64,000 nt of DNA, from positions 165,482 to 229,481 of the forward strand of contig NZ_JAKIKP010000006.1 of the NCBI RefSeq assembly GCF_023284065.1, given 5' to 3'. Below are positions 38,605-48,475 of the stretch, one piece after another (within the stretch, counting starts at the first letter, position 1; each line of letters opens with the position of its first letter). Source of the stretch: Shewanella gaetbuli. Its GTDB lineage: Bacteria > Pseudomonadota > Gammaproteobacteria > Enterobacterales > Shewanellaceae. The translations under genes and the position numbers were made by a program. A model generated the notes under the pieces. It was not told the origin of the DNA, made no database searches, and worked only from the letters and a program-made list of their open reading frames with translations.

Positions 38605-39804
38605 TTAAAATACTGCATCAAATTTAACGGTGTATACCATGCTATCGTCATACATGTTTTCACCCGTCATGAGTAAAGGAAGAAGGTTTGGAGACATACC
38701 GCCAGTAGTATCACCAAAATCAGTTAAGTAGGTGACATCAAACTTTAGCGCGACATTATCAATGGCATCCCAACGTAGGCCGACACTATATGCGGTACGT
38801 TCTTCATTTAACGCTGCAGAAAGTTGTGCGGCTAACTCTGGTAGCGGAATCGCGCCTCTTACATCGTTATCGGTTGTTTTAACATAAGCTGCCGTGACGT
38901 AAGGGGTGAATGATGAAATTCTATAGCCTAACGTTAAATAAGCTGATTCGGTATCCGCTAATAAACCTTCAATATCAACCGTGGTCCATTCTGCAACAGC
39001 TAAGAAACTTCCGTTATCATAACTACCACCCAAACCATTGAATGTTGCTTTTTCATCATCAACGCCTAGACCGCTAGCCGTGCCATCTAGCACGGTTTCG
39101 CCGTAGACGGCTCTAAAGGTCCAAGTTAAATCAGTCCAAGAAGCGTTAATGCCCATTAAATTAGATAGATCTAAATTGGTGTCGCTACTGGTGTCAGACT
39201 CGACTTCAACATCTGATTCGCCCCCAAATGCTTGCACTGTTAACGTTGAATCATCAAATTCAAAGTCATAGGCTAAATCAACACCGGTGTACGATGAAAA
39301 TGGCACTTGGTCGTAAACTTCTCCCGGTGGGCGCGCGAATGGCTGTGCGTATCCCACATCTAAATAATCAGAATACATAAATAATGGAACCCGTAGTTTA
39401 CCGCCACGAATTTTTATACCGTTGTCAAAACGATGAGATAAGTATGCCCATTCAGCTTCAACATCCCAGTCATTCTCGCCTTTCATCATCAACTGTAAAA
39501 CAGCTTGGGTATTGTTGCTTATATTAAATGTGCCTTGAAAGCCAATTTTGCTATCTTGACTGAAGTCAGCACTGGTAGTGGCACCGTTGTAACCGGCGTT
39601 ATTATCAGCGCTAATGTAAGCACCGCTGATGAAACCATTAAAATTAAATTTGTCTGCAAGACTCTTTGTTTGCTGTGCTTGCAAAGATTGAACTTGTTGC
39701 TCTAGCTTAGCAACTTTTGCCTCTGTGCTTTCATCCGCTAAAACGGCTGATGGCAGCAATGCAATAGAAATCGCTATAGGTAGCGCTTTCAAATTAAAGT
39801 TCAT
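38605..39804 (-). CDS. outer-membrane porin
   Basis: A 399-residue porin: signal peptide (residues 1-23), a short coiled coil (AKVAKLEQQVQSLQAQQ) and then about 16 amphipathic strands, ending in the C-terminal Phe typical of outer-membrane barrels. It resembles the DcaP/phosphate-type porins with an N-terminal coiled coil, suggesting trimers. ATG with AAAGGAG upstream. Co-transcribed with the PstS-like protein, hinting at phosphate or another anion as substrate; that is inference. Confidence 0.85.
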   Translation of the reverse strand: MNFNLKALPIAISIALLPSAVLADESTEAKVAKLEQQVQSLQAQQTKSLADKFNFNGFISGAYISADNNAGYNGATTSADFSQDSKIGFQGTFNISNNTQAVLQLMMKGENDWDVEAEWAYLSHRFDNGIKIRGGKLRVPLFMYSDYLDVGYAQPFARPPGEVYDQVPFSSYTGVDLAYDFEFDDSTLTVQAFGGESDVEVESDTSSDTNLDLSNLMGINASWTDLTWTFRAVYGETVLDGTASGLGVDDEKATFNGLGGSYDNGSFLAVAEWTTVDIEGLLADTESAYLTLGYRISSFTPYVTAAYVKTTDNDVRGAIPLPELAAQLSAALNEERTAYSVGLRWDAIDNVALKFDVTYLTDFGDTTGGMSPNLLPLLMTGENMYDDSMVYTVKFDAVF

Positions 39805-40365
39805 AGTGTTACTCCTTTGACATCTCTCATTTACCCGAAGGCTTTTTTTATATTGCTATATTTATATAGCTAATAATTCTACAACTAACCAATTTTGTTA
39901 TGTTTTTTTACACATTAACCTGATTGGTTACGGCTTTAATCTGTTTGCCGACTAAGTTCACAGCAGAATAGAGTTGGACCTGAACCGAAAAAGGGTCTGA
40001 ATTAGGCTGACCTTGTGTTTGATTTTAAAATTACACCGCTTCATGCAGGCCTTTTAGTAAATTATCATTCACTTTCATAGCGTTAATGACATGAATGTGG
40101 TTGGATTATTGCGATAACCGCATAGGTTTTACTGTGTATCGGCGAGGGGTAAACTATCTTTAATTTTTGTTTAAATATTTTTTATTCAGTGAGTTAGGGG
40201 TATTGGTTTTGGTTGGTACTAATAATGAAAGGTGAGTAATGGCATGGATAACTTGAGGAATTGTTTACCTATGAAGTTGCTGTTAATTTCGTTTTTAATA
40301 TGATGGGCTTTATGAGGGTGAAAAATCACGTGGCCTTAATTTGACATAAGGCCACAAATTGTAAA
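39805..40365. other. intergenic region upstream of the porin
   Basis: About 560 bases without a supported gene between the porin and ggt. The AAAGGAG ribosome-binding site of the porin lies at the left. No Pho box or other recognised operator was found by eye. The rest is AT-rich and unassigned. Confidence 0.5.
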
Positions 40366-42117
40366 TTAATGACCTACGGTAAGTGAGCCTGCTCGTCTAG
40401 GATCTGATGAACCGTATAACCCTTGCTCGTCCACTAAAATAGATTGAGTACTGCCAATTGAGTGTTGCACTTTGGTTTTATGACCTTTAGCTTCAAGTAA
40501 CTTAATGGTGTCTTTATTTAAAGTACGCTCAATCCAAAGCGAGTCTGGAAGCCATTGATGGTGGACTCTGGCTGCTGCAGTCGATTCTGCAATATTAAGA
40601 TGGTGGTCAATAACATTTAAAATAATTTGCAGAGTGATATTAATAATTCTTGACCCCCCAGGGCTGCCTGTTACTAAAAATGGTTTACCATCTCTCATTA
40701 CAATGGTTGGGCTCATTGAGCTTAAAGGACGTTTATTAGCTTGCACCGAATTTGCGTCGCCTCCAATCAGACCATAGCCATTTGGCACGCCAGCTTTCGC
40801 TGAAAAGTCGTCCATTTCGTTATTCAGTAAAATACCCGTCCCTTCGGCCACTAAACCTGAACCATAGCTAAAGTTTAATGTATAGGTGTTAGACACGGCA
40901 TTACCCCATTTATCTACCACCGAATAATGGGTGGTTTGAGGGCTTTCTTTGATGCCAAAGTTGGCTGGTTTAATCTCACTACTTGGGGTGGCTTTGTTCA
41001 AGTCAATTTTACTGGCAATTTTTTTGGCATAGGCTTTGTCGGTTAATTGTTGGGTGGGGACATCAACAAAGTCAGGATCGCCTAAAAATTCGCTTCTATC
41101 TGCGTAAGCATATTTCATTGACTCAGCCATAACGTGAATGGTTTGAGCGGTGTTATGGCCGTATTCAGACAGAGGAAAGTTTTCTAAAATATTAAGCATT
41201 TCAATTATATGTACGCCACCAGATGATGGGGGAGGCATAGATACCACTTCAAAACCTCGATAAGTTCCTTTAACGGGTTCACGTTCAACCACTTGATAAT
41301 TCGCTAAATCATCAAGTGTCATTATGCCGCCAGCTTGCTGAATCGTGTTAACGATCTTTTCTGCTGTTTCGCCTTGGTAAAACCCTTTACTCCCTTGTTT
41401 GGCAATTAACGATAAAGAATGGGCTAGCTCTGATTGCACTAGGGTATCGCCAATGTCGAAATTGCTGCCATCAGCTTGATAGAAAATAGCTTTAGAGCTT
41501 GGCCATTGGCTAATTCTTCTTTTGCTACCCGCCAATGAGTTTGCCAAGTCTGAGGTGATGGTAATGCCTTGCTTAGCCAAGTCGATAGCCGGTTGGATAA
41601 CTTTTGCTAAAGGAAGGGTACCGTATTTGTTTAAGGCTAATTCCATGCCCATTACCGTGCCGGGAACACCTACGGCAAGTCCGTGTTCACGACTCAATTT
41701 AGCGACAGCGTTACCGTGCTCATCTAAAAATATATCTTTATGGGCTTTGTTGGGAGCAGTTTCTCTATAGTCAATTGCTATGGTTTTATTGTCTTTCGCT
41801 AAATGGACTAACATAAAGCCACCGCCGCCAAGGTTTCCTGCTCTAGGTAGGGTGACAGCAAGCGCGAATCCAACTGCAACAGCAGCGTCAACGGCATTAC
41901 CGCCTTGCTTTAATATATCCACACCAATTTGAGAGGCAATGGCTTCTTGGCTTGCCACCATACCCTGTTTGGCGAAAACGGGTTGAGCTGTGGCGATATC
42001 ACTAAAAATGGCTTGCTCAGTAGCGTGAGCGCTGCTAGAAAGTGTTGCGACTGAAAAAAGCGTGAAACTACAAAGAGTCGATAAAACTAACGGGGTTAAT
42101 TGTCGTAATGGGCGCAC
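40366..42117 (-). CDS. ggt: gamma-glutamyltransferase
   Basis: Periplasmic enzyme that hydrolyses or transfers the gamma-glutamyl group of glutathione. Signal peptide residues 1-32; the precursor self-cleaves before the nucleophile Thr in TTHYSVVDKWGN (about residue 393), and PLSSMSPTIV and GSPGGSRI are the substrate-binding motifs. The 583-residue length matches. GTG start with AAGGA seven bases upstream. Confidence 0.97.
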   Translation of the reverse strand: MRPLRQLTPLVLSTLCSFTLFSVATLSSSAHATEQAIFSDIATAQPVFAKQGMVASQEAIASQIGVDILKQGGNAVDAAVAVGFALAVTLPRAGNLGGGGFMLVHLAKDNKTIAIDYRETAPNKAHKDIFLDEHGNAVAKLSREHGLAVGVPGTVMGMELALNKYGTLPLAKVIQPAIDLAKQGITITSDLANSLAGSKRRISQWPSSKAIFYQADGSNFDIGDTLVQSELAHSLSLIAKQGSKGFYQGETAEKIVNTIQQAGGIMTLDDLANYQVVEREPVKGTYRGFEVVSMPPPSSGGVHIIEMLNILENFPLSEYGHNTAQTIHVMAESMKYAYADRSEFLGDPDFVDVPTQQLTDKAYAKKIASKIDLNKATPSSEIKPANFGIKESPQTTHYSVVDKWGNAVSNTYTLNFSYGSGLVAEGTGILLNNEMDDFSAKAGVPNGYGLIGGDANSVQANKRPLSSMSPTIVMRDGKPFLVTGSPGGSRIINITLQIILNVIDHHLNIAESTAAARVHHQWLPDSLWIERTLNKDTIKLLEAKGHKTKVQHSIGSTQSILVDEQGLYGSSDPRRAGSLTVGH

Positions 42118-42235
42118 AATATTATCCTTTATTATTGCTTTAATATTTATAATGATTCGACTGTGCCACAGCTAAGATAAAATTGGTATGCTTATAAACG
42201 CAACTTCTGTTTAATCATCATTAATAAGGATATCT

Positions 42236-43402
42236 GTGCCAGAAAGCATTTCATTTATGCATGTTAATAGTATCGAAACTATAGGGCCAGATAACTGGTG
42301 CCAATGTTTTGGTCAATCTAACCCGTTTAATCGATACGAGTTTTTATCTGCGTTAGAGCAATCTCGTTGCATTAATCTAGATACGGGCTGGCAGCCATAT
42401 CATTTGATGGTGACTGATTCTAAAACCCAAAAGCTAGTTGCGGTTATGCCTATGTACATTAAGCACCACTCATGGGGTGAGTATGTATTTGATTGGGCTT
42501 GGGCTGAAGCATATGAGCGTAACGGGTTAGGTTATTATCCGAAATTAGTGACCAGTATTCCTTTTACCCCATCTGTTGGTACACGTATAGGATTGACTGA
42601 TGAGCTAACACCAGCGGAGCAAACCAGTCTGTTATCAAAGGTGAATGATTATCTGGTTGAGCATATTAATCAGCATGGGTTTTCATCTTGGCATGGGTTA
42701 TTTGTGACCTCCAATGAAAATACTCTGTGGCCTAAACAAGGTGTGATTAGTCGTCATGGGGTTCAATTTCATTGGGTTAATCATCAGTACAATAATTTTG
42801 ATGACTTTCTTAACCGCATGACCTCTCGTAAAAGAAAAACCATTAAAAAAGAGCGGGCTAAGTTAGCGCAATATAATCTTAAGTTTTCATTTGTTATTGG
42901 CTCTGAGGCCTCGGACGATGATTGGCAACACTTTATTGATTGTTATCAAATTACCTATCACAAAAGATCTGGCCATAGCGGATATCTTTCAGGAGCATTT
43001 TTTAAGTTACTAAAACAATTTATGGGACAAGATATCCGTTTGCTGTTGGTGAGTGATGAAAGCGGAAATAAATTAGCTTGTGCTTTGTTTTTTGTATCGC
43101 AAACCCATTTGTATGGACGTTACTGGGGAACAAAACAAGAATTAGATGGACTGCACTTTGAAACGTGTTATTACCAAGGGATTGAATACGCGATTGAACA
43201 CGGCTTAGCTATTTTTGATGCAGGCGCCCAGGGTGAGCATAAGGTTGCCAGAGGATTTGAACCTGTAACAACCTTTTCAAAACACCTTGTTGCACATGAG
43301 CAGTTTGCTGATGCCATTGGTCATTATTGTAAACAAGAGCAGTTACATATGTCGCTGTACCAGCAGCAGATGACTAATATGCTGCCTTTTAAATCCAAAT
43401 AA
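42236..43402 (+). CDS. GNAT/FemAB-like (DUF482) protein
   Basis: A 388-residue peptidogalycan-biosynthesis-type (DUF482) protein with an acyltransferase-like fold. MYIKHHSWGEYVFDWAWAEAYER, FNRYEFLSALE and CYYQGIEYAIEHGLAIFDAGAQGEHKVARGF are diagnostic segments, quoted in part. Function unproven; related to FemAB aminoacyltransferases. GTG start with TAAGGA upstream. Alone on the plus strand. Confidence 0.88.
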   Translation: MPESISFMHVNSIETIGPDNWCQCFGQSNPFNRYEFLSALEQSRCINLDTGWQPYHLMVTDSKTQKLVAVMPMYIKHHSWGEYVFDWAWAEAYERNGLGYYPKLVTSIPFTPSVGTRIGLTDELTPAEQTSLLSKVNDYLVEHINQHGFSSWHGLFVTSNENTLWPKQGVISRHGVQFHWVNHQYNNFDDFLNRMTSRKRKTIKKERAKLAQYNLKFSFVIGSEASDDDWQHFIDCYQITYHKRSGHSGYLSGAFFKLLKQFMGQDIRLLLVSDESGNKLACALFFVSQTHLYGRYWGTKQELDGLHFETCYYQGIEYAIEHGLAIFDAGAQGEHKVARGFEPVTTFSKHLVAHEQFADAIGHYCKQEQLHMSLYQQQMTNMLPFKSK

Positions 43403-43406
43403 CCCT

Positions 43407-44033
43407 TTATTCCAGCGCTAACCACACACCAACCAGCATCATTAAGCTGCCTGCTATACGGTTCATCCAACGAATGTTATCGCCTTTAGATAAGAAGATA
43501 CGCAAGCTTTTTCCACCACTGGCGTAAGCCAACATTGAAAGGCTCTCGGTCACCATGATCACTGCCAACAGCACCAGTAATTGTGGTGCGACGGGTTTAT
43601 CCACGGTAATAAATGGTGGCAATAATGAAATCATAAATGCCCAGCCTTTAGGGTTGGCAATTGCGGTGATAAAGCCTTGGCTCATTAAACTTAACCTGCG
43701 GGTATTGATTGCTTGGCCATCAATTTGCGCCATTTTACCTTTAGCGCGCCACATGTTGATGCCAATATAAATTAGATAAAGCCCGCCAAGCCATTTTAAT
43801 CCTTGAAAAATCTGTGGGTAATTTAGCATTACACTGGCAACACCTAATACCGCCGCAACAGCAACAATGGCAACACCGACTAATTCACCTAGCATCATCC
43901 ATAAAGTTCTTTTTACCCCAATGCTCATGCCTAATGTCATGGCGAGAGTCATGCACATTCCGGGTGTGATAGAGACAAAAAAGAATGTAGGAATAAACAC
44001 AGCAAGTACGGCTAAATCAGGCATAAGTAACAT
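43407..44033 (-). CDS. LysE family amino-acid exporter
   Basis: A 208-residue inner-membrane exporter of the LysE/RhtB family with six helices. The N-terminal TPGMCMTLAMTLGMSIGVKR and ANPKGWAFMISLLPPF motifs are typical. It likely exports an amino acid or a derivative; the specific substrate is not visible. The two closely spaced ATGs at the start are both possible. Lies downstream of the hppD terminator. Confidence 0.88.
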   Translation of the reverse strand: MLLMPDLAVLAVFIPTFFFVSITPGMCMTLAMTLGMSIGVKRTLWMMLGELVGVAIVAVAAVLGVASVMLNYPQIFQGLKWLGGLYLIYIGINMWRAKGKMAQIDGQAINTRRLSLMSQGFITAIANPKGWAFMISLLPPFITVDKPVAPQLLVLLAVIMVTESLSMLAYASGGKSLRIFLSKGDNIRWMNRIAGSLMMLVGVWLALE

Positions 44034-44076
44034 CGTTATTGTAAAATGAGTGGCGATTCTAATGGGTTAAACAAAC

Positions 44077-44102
44077 AAAAACCAGCACAAGGCTGGTTTT
44101 TT
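44077..44102 (-). terminator. terminator after hppD
   Basis: On the minus strand, arms AAAAACCAGC / GCTGGTTTTT around a five-base loop with a T-rich tail, directly downstream of hppD and ahead of lysE. Confidence 0.82.
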
Positions 44103-44132
44103 ATTTATGTGACTTTTAGGCTAGTCAGTCGG

Positions 44133-45173
44133 TTATAAAACGCCTCGACGCACTTGATCACGTTCAATAGATTCAAATAAGGCTTTAAAATTACCTTCAC
44201 CAAAACCCAGGTTATTTTTACGTTGAATAATCTCAATGAAAATAGGGCCAAATAAGTTTTTGGTGAAAATTTGTAATAAATATCCTTCTTCATCACCATC
44301 AACCAGAATTTGGTGATGTTTAATGCGATCACGGTCTTCGGTTACTTGAGGCAACTTTTCAAAAATGGTGTCGTAGTATTCAGGGATGATGTCTAATGTT
44401 TCAATGGATGTGCCTTCCATCGCGTCTAATGAGGCAACGATATCTCGGCTTCTAAAGGCTAAATGCTGAACACCAGGGCCGTTATACTCGTTTAAGTATT
44501 CATCAATCTGGTTGTTGTTATTGCCTTTACCTTCGTTAATTGGAATACAGAAGCTGCCGTCTGGAGAACGAAGGGCATATGAAACCAGTGCGGTTTGTAC
44601 ACCGCTAATGTCAAAATAACGAACCTCAGTAAAACCAAAAATATCTTTATAGAAGTTAGCCCACTTTTCCATGGTGCCTTTGTAGACATTGTTAGTTAAG
44701 TGATCAACTTCCATAAACCCTTTATCGGCTGTAAAAATGGGTTCATCTAAATCAACAAAATCAGTTGCATAAATATTGTTTTGCTCACCAAACACATCGA
44801 TGAAGTAGATAAGGCTGTCACCAATGCCATAAATAGCTGGATAAGGTAAATCTTTATTACTGTCACCAGCAGGTTTGGCACCACGTTCTACTGCAAGTTT
44901 AAAGGCGAGTTGTGCGTCTTCAACTCTCCACCCCATTGAACAGATGGCAGGACCATGAGATTTAGCAAATTCAGCTGAGAAACCACTGCGGTTTTTGTTC
45001 AGCAAAAAGTTAATGTCATTTTGTTTGTAGTAAACAATGTCGTTATCTTTGGCTTTTTTTAGCATTGAAAAACCAAAGTCTATAAATACTTGATGCATAA
45101 AGTTAGTGTCTGGGGTGGCAAACTCAGTAAATTCGATGCCTAAAAGTCCCAGTGGGTTTTGTTCGCTAGCCAT
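44133..45173 (-). CDS. hppD: 4-hydroxyphenylpyruvate dioxygenase
   Basis: Converts 4-hydroxyphenylpyruvate to homogentisate in tyrosine breakdown. A 346-residue tandem-VOC enzyme with the Fe(II) ligands visible in MEVDHLTNNV (His), GVQHLAFRSRDI (His) and GPIFIEIIQRKN (Glu, about residue 314). ATG with AAGGAAAA upstream. It follows hmgA by 74 bases and is presumably in the same transcript; the two catalyse consecutive steps. Confidence 0.97.
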   Translation of the reverse strand: MASEQNPLGLLGIEFTEFATPDTNFMHQVFIDFGFSMLKKAKDNDIVYYKQNDINFLLNKNRSGFSAEFAKSHGPAICSMGWRVEDAQLAFKLAVERGAKPAGDSNKDLPYPAIYGIGDSLIYFIDVFGEQNNIYATDFVDLDEPIFTADKGFMEVDHLTNNVYKGTMEKWANFYKDIFGFTEVRYFDISGVQTALVSYALRSPDGSFCIPINEGKGNNNNQIDEYLNEYNGPGVQHLAFRSRDIVASLDAMEGTSIETLDIIPEYYDTIFEKLPQVTEDRDRIKHHQILVDGDEEGYLLQIFTKNLFGPIFIEIIQRKNNLGFGEGNFKALFESIERDQVRRGVL

Positions 45174-45247
45174 GATGTTTTCCTTTTCCCTGTATTCATT
45201 TTAGGGAGATTCATTAATGTATTTAAAGTTAATGGTTATGTATTGAT

Positions 45248-46408
45248 TTAGTTTTCTAACCATGAACGGTTGTAATCTTCACTCATGCAGTTTTTTACAT
45301 GAGAGGTTAAATTTAATGGGGCGAAAGTATCGACCATTACCGCATATTCGTACGTTTCCGTTTTACCTATTGAGGCTTCGGTTTTACCCGGTTGAGGCCC
45401 GTGAGGTACGCCTTTCTGATGTAAGGTCATATAGCCTGCTTCAATACCGGTGCGGCTCATGAAATCGCCGTCGACGTAATACAACACTTCGTCACTATCA
45501 ATATTGTTGTGGTAATAAGGAGCAGGTATCGATTGAGGGTGAAAGTCATACAGGCGAGGGACAAAATTACACACCACAAAGTTGTTGGCGCTAAATACAA
45601 TATGATCAGATGGTGGCAGGTGAATTTTGCCCACTTTAGGCGCATATTCAGTGATATTAAATGCCCAAGGGTAAACGCATCCATCCCAACCCACTAAATC
45701 ATATGGGTGCCATTCAAGTTGCATTTGCTGATATTTGTCACCGAACTTACAAACTAATGAAAAATCACCCTGCTTGACAACAGCTTGTTGAAGTTGAGGT
45801 GTTCGAATATCACGTTCACAATACGGGGCTGATTCAAGTAATTGACCGTATTCATTTCTAAAATGCTTTGGTACTTCAACCATTGAGAATGATTCAATAA
45901 CAAACAAACGAACATTTGAATAATCGGTAAACTTCAGTTGGTAGGTTGTTCCGCGGGGGATCACTAAGTAATCCCACTTTTTAACGGCAATTTCACCGTA
46001 TTCACTAGTAAGTGTGCCTTCACCTTCATGGACAAACACTACTTCATCAGCATAGGCATTACGATAAAATTCATGCGTGTCTTGGGTAACCTTTGCGGTG
46101 TACAGCGCAACATCTGTGTTAAAGAATATTTTATTACGACTGCTGAAAAAATTACCATCGCAATCAGCTTTTCTGGAGTCTAATTTATAGTTTTGAATTA
46201 GGGTATCTTGCCAGGCTTCGCCATGTTCAACTTGATAAGGCTTAACTTCCATGACCTTAGTTGGCATATTGTGATGATATTTATTTGAATAAATATTAGA
46301 AAAACCGTGAGTTGAAAATAACTCTTCTCGGTAAAGTTCACCATTTTCTTTTTCAAACGCAATATGGCGCTTATGCGGAATTTGACCTTGTTTTATATAA
46401 AATGGCAT
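45248..46408 (-). CDS. hmgA: homogentisate 1,2-dioxygenase
   Basis: Fe(II) ring-cleavage enzyme that turns homogentisate into maleylacetoacetate. A 386-residue member of the bacterial family: HEGEGTLTSEYGEI, VIPRGTTYQL, HPYDLVGWDGCVYPW and the late HQKGVPHGPQPGKTE block with its His and Glu ligands. Upstream in the divergent intergenic region are a palindrome and a TyrR-like box. With hppD it forms the core of tyrosine/phenylalanine catabolism; maleylacetoacetate isomerase and fumarylacetoacetase are not in this window. Confidence 0.96.
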   Translation of the reverse strand: MPFYIKQGQIPHKRHIAFEKENGELYREELFSTHGFSNIYSNKYHHNMPTKVMEVKPYQVEHGEAWQDTLIQNYKLDSRKADCDGNFFSSRNKIFFNTDVALYTAKVTQDTHEFYRNAYADEVVFVHEGEGTLTSEYGEIAVKKWDYLVIPRGTTYQLKFTDYSNVRLFVIESFSMVEVPKHFRNEYGQLLESAPYCERDIRTPQLQQAVVKQGDFSLVCKFGDKYQQMQLEWHPYDLVGWDGCVYPWAFNITEYAPKVGKIHLPPSDHIVFSANNFVVCNFVPRLYDFHPQSIPAPYYHNNIDSDEVLYYVDGDFMSRTGIEAGYMTLHQKGVPHGPQPGKTEASIGKTETYEYAVMVDTFAPLNLTSHVKNCMSEDYNRSWLEN

Positions 46409-46473
46409 TGTTGATTCCTTAAACAGTTCGCAAGTTAATATGCTGCTTAGCTCTTTTTATTATGTGTTATTGC

Positions 46474-46492
46474 GATCTACGTCACGTATATC
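46474..46492. promoter_or_regulatory. 19-bp near-palindrome upstream of hmgA
   Basis: GATCTACGTCACGTATATC is a palindrome centred on a C with TACGT/ACGTA cores, matching at eight of nine arm positions. It lies 66-84 bases ahead of the hmgA start, within reach of the promoter. A transcription factor operator is plausible; the factor is unknown. Confidence 0.4.
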
Positions 46493-46563
46493 ATTTCAAT
46501 TTAGTTGCTGGGATGAACAAAAAAAAGAATAATAAAGTGTTTAAGATAATCAAGTTTTTCGAT

Positions 46564-46581
46564 TGTAATGATTTGATTACA
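46564..46581. promoter_or_regulatory. TyrR-like box between hmgA and the LysR gene
   Basis: TGTAAT-N6-ATTACA, a perfect six-base inverted repeat with the spacing of the TyrR consensus TGTAAA-N6-TTTACA, matching five of six in each arm. It is 59 bases before the LysR start and 156 before hmgA. Tyrosine-responsive control of a tyrosine-degradation locus is biologically sensible, but binding is unproven. Confidence 0.5.
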
Positions 46582-46639
46582 TAAGTGGCAGATTATTAAT
46601 ACAGAGGTCATTTGGGTTCAGCTATTTTCGGGGAAGTTT

Positions 46640-47569
46640 ATGCGTATTGATGTAGATGCTTTTCATGTGATTCAGGTGCTGGTGGAAGAGGGCAGTTTTG
46701 CTAAAGCATCAGAGCGCCTACACAAAGCACAGTCTGCTGTAAGTTACCAAGTAAAGAAACTTGAGCAACATTTAGGAGTGACGTTATTTAATCGTGATAA
46801 ATATCGAGCTGAATTGACACCAGAAGGCCACGTCATTCTTGCTGAAGGCCAGCGGTTACTACAACATTTGGCCAATATTGAACACTTAGCCACACGTTTT
46901 AGTGATGGCTGGGAGCCAAAGTTGCAGTTGGTGATTGATGGTGCCTTACCCATGGAGCCTATTATGTCGGCACTTAAACGCATGGCAGAGCACAATATAC
47001 CGACTAAAATCCAACTTAATATGGAGTTTTTAGGAGGGGTGCAACATAGGTTTGAACGTGATGGTGCTGATCTTATGCTCGTTAAAGATTACAATGCAGG
47101 CCCCAATTATCATCCTAAATCACTGCCCACCATCACCAGCTTATTGGTAGCCAGTGCCTTTCACCCATTAGCGTCGATGCAAGGGGTTAGCTTATCTGAA
47201 CTACAGCAACATGTTGAATTAACCATTGAAGACTCTTCTCCGCATAGAAACCTACGTGATGAAATGCAATTTGGTGGCGACAAAGTATTTTATTTATCAG
47301 GCTTTATGATGAAAAAGAATGCGCTTTTAAATGGTTTGGGGTTTGGCTGGATGCCAGACTTTTTGATTACCGAAGAATTACAGTCAGGTGAATTGACCCA
47401 AGTTGATTTTGTTGGTGGTAATCGATTTAGTTTTACCCCTAAACTTGTATCAACGCTTGAGCGGCCACTTGGACGTGCTGGTCAACTGTTTACAGATTTG
47501 ATTTTAGATGAATTTACTCAGTTTGAAGGCCAAACTATAAAATCACGCAATATAACGGGGTTAGGTTAA
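46640..47569 (+). CDS. LysR family transcriptional regulator
   Basis: A 309-residue LysR protein. The N-terminal winged helix-turn-helix includes [29 protein letters not shown] (positions 18-46, quoted in part), followed by the effector-binding domain. It is divergent from hmgA across 231 bases, the arrangement of many LysR regulators with their targets, so control of hmgA-hppD is likely but unproven. ATG with GGGGAAG upstream. Confidence 0.9.
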   Translation: MRIDVDAFHVIQVLVEEGSFAKASERLHKAQSAVSYQVKKLEQHLGVTLFNRDKYRAELTPEGHVILAEGQRLLQHLANIEHLATRFSDGWEPKLQLVIDGALPMEPIMSALKRMAEHNIPTKIQLNMEFLGGVQHRFERDGADLMLVKDYNAGPNYHPKSLPTITSLLVASAFHPLASMQGVSLSELQQHVELTIEDSSPHRNLRDEMQFGGDKVFYLSGFMMKKNALLNGLGFGWMPDFLITEELQSGELTQVDFVGGNRFSFTPKLVSTLERPLGRAGQLFTDLILDEFTQFEGQTIKSRNITGLG

Positions 47570-47633
47570 TATTAACTCAACTGAGTTTAGGCTAAATAAG
47601 CAGACTTACATTTTACAAAGCAAAGGAATAACC

Positions 47634-48389
47634 ATGACCAAACAATGTCACGAAGTTGATTATCAAATTATTGGCTCGAGTATGCAGTTAGTAGAAGTTG
47701 AGCTTGACCCCGGTGAAGCGGTGATTGCTGAAGGCGGAGCAATGAACTTTATGGAGCCTGATATTAATTTTGAAGCCAAAATGGGTGACGGTTCTGATCT
47801 TGAGTCAGGCTTTTTTGGCAAAATTTGGGGGGCTAGCAAGCGAGCATTTTCTGGTGAAAGTATCTTTATGACTCATTTTACCAATGAAGGAAATCAAAAA
47901 CGAAAAGTCGCTTTTGCTGCGCCGTATCCTGGCAGTGTATTAGCGATTGATTTATCAAAACACAATGGTGAGTTAATTTGCCAGAAGGACAGCTTTTTAG
48001 CGGCGGCTTTAGGCACCAATGTCACATTGAAGTTTAATCGTCGTTTAGGTAGTGGTTTTTTTGGCGGCGAGGGCTTTATTTTACAAAGCTTAAAAGGTGA
48101 TGGTATGGCATTTATTCATGCTGGTGGCACCTTGATTGAAAAAGAGCTGAACGGTGAAACATTAAGAGTCGACACAGGCTGTTTAGTCGGTTTCACTTCA
48201 GAAATTGATTACGATATTGAACGAGCGGGCTCATTGAAATCGATGGTTTTTGGTGGCGAGGGGCTATTTTTAGCTACGTTATCAGGGCATGGTACGGTGT
48301 GGTTACAATCATTACCTTTCTCACGTATGGCTGACCGAATTATCTCTCATGCGCCTTCTTTAGGCGGTAAAACTAAAGGAGGTAAGTAG
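47634..48389 (+). CDS. TIGR00266/AIM24 family protein
   Basis: A 251-residue AIM24-type protein of unknown role. [35 protein letters not shown] and the [23 protein letters not shown] segment match the family. Soluble, with no signal peptide. It follows the LysR gene by 64 bases and has a strong AAGGAATAACC site. A hairpin without T-run follows. Confidence 0.88.
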   Translation: MTKQCHEVDYQIIGSSMQLVEVELDPGEAVIAEGGAMNFMEPDINFEAKMGDGSDLESGFFGKIWGASKRAFSGESIFMTHFTNEGNQKRKVAFAAPYPGSVLAIDLSKHNGELICQKDSFLAAALGTNVTLKFNRRLGSGFFGGEGFILQSLKGDGMAFIHAGGTLIEKELNGETLRVDTGCLVGFTSEIDYDIERAGSLKSMVFGGEGLFLATLSGHGTVWLQSLPFSRMADRIISHAPSLGGKTKGGK

Positions 48390-48415
48390 AAAGGTGAACA
48401 TGTCGTAACAAGCAT

Positions 48416-48444
48416 GAATCAATCCAGCTTCGCTGGATTGATTC
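48416..48444. repeat. 13-bp inverted repeat between AIM24 and yccF
   Basis: Perfect arms GAATCAATCCAGC / GCTGGATTGATTC around a TTC loop between convergent genes. It is very stable but has no T-run, so termination is possible rather than established. Confidence 0.5.
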
Positions 48445-48475
48445 AAAATAATCTTGCTTGAGTATGAGTGAGTTA

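Noticed and set aside
39805..40365. Pho box upstream of the porin
   Set aside because: No CTGTCAT-type direct repeat found by eye.
48416..48444. Rho-independent terminator
   Set aside because: Stem is strong but neither side has a T-run, so it is listed as an inverted repeat only.
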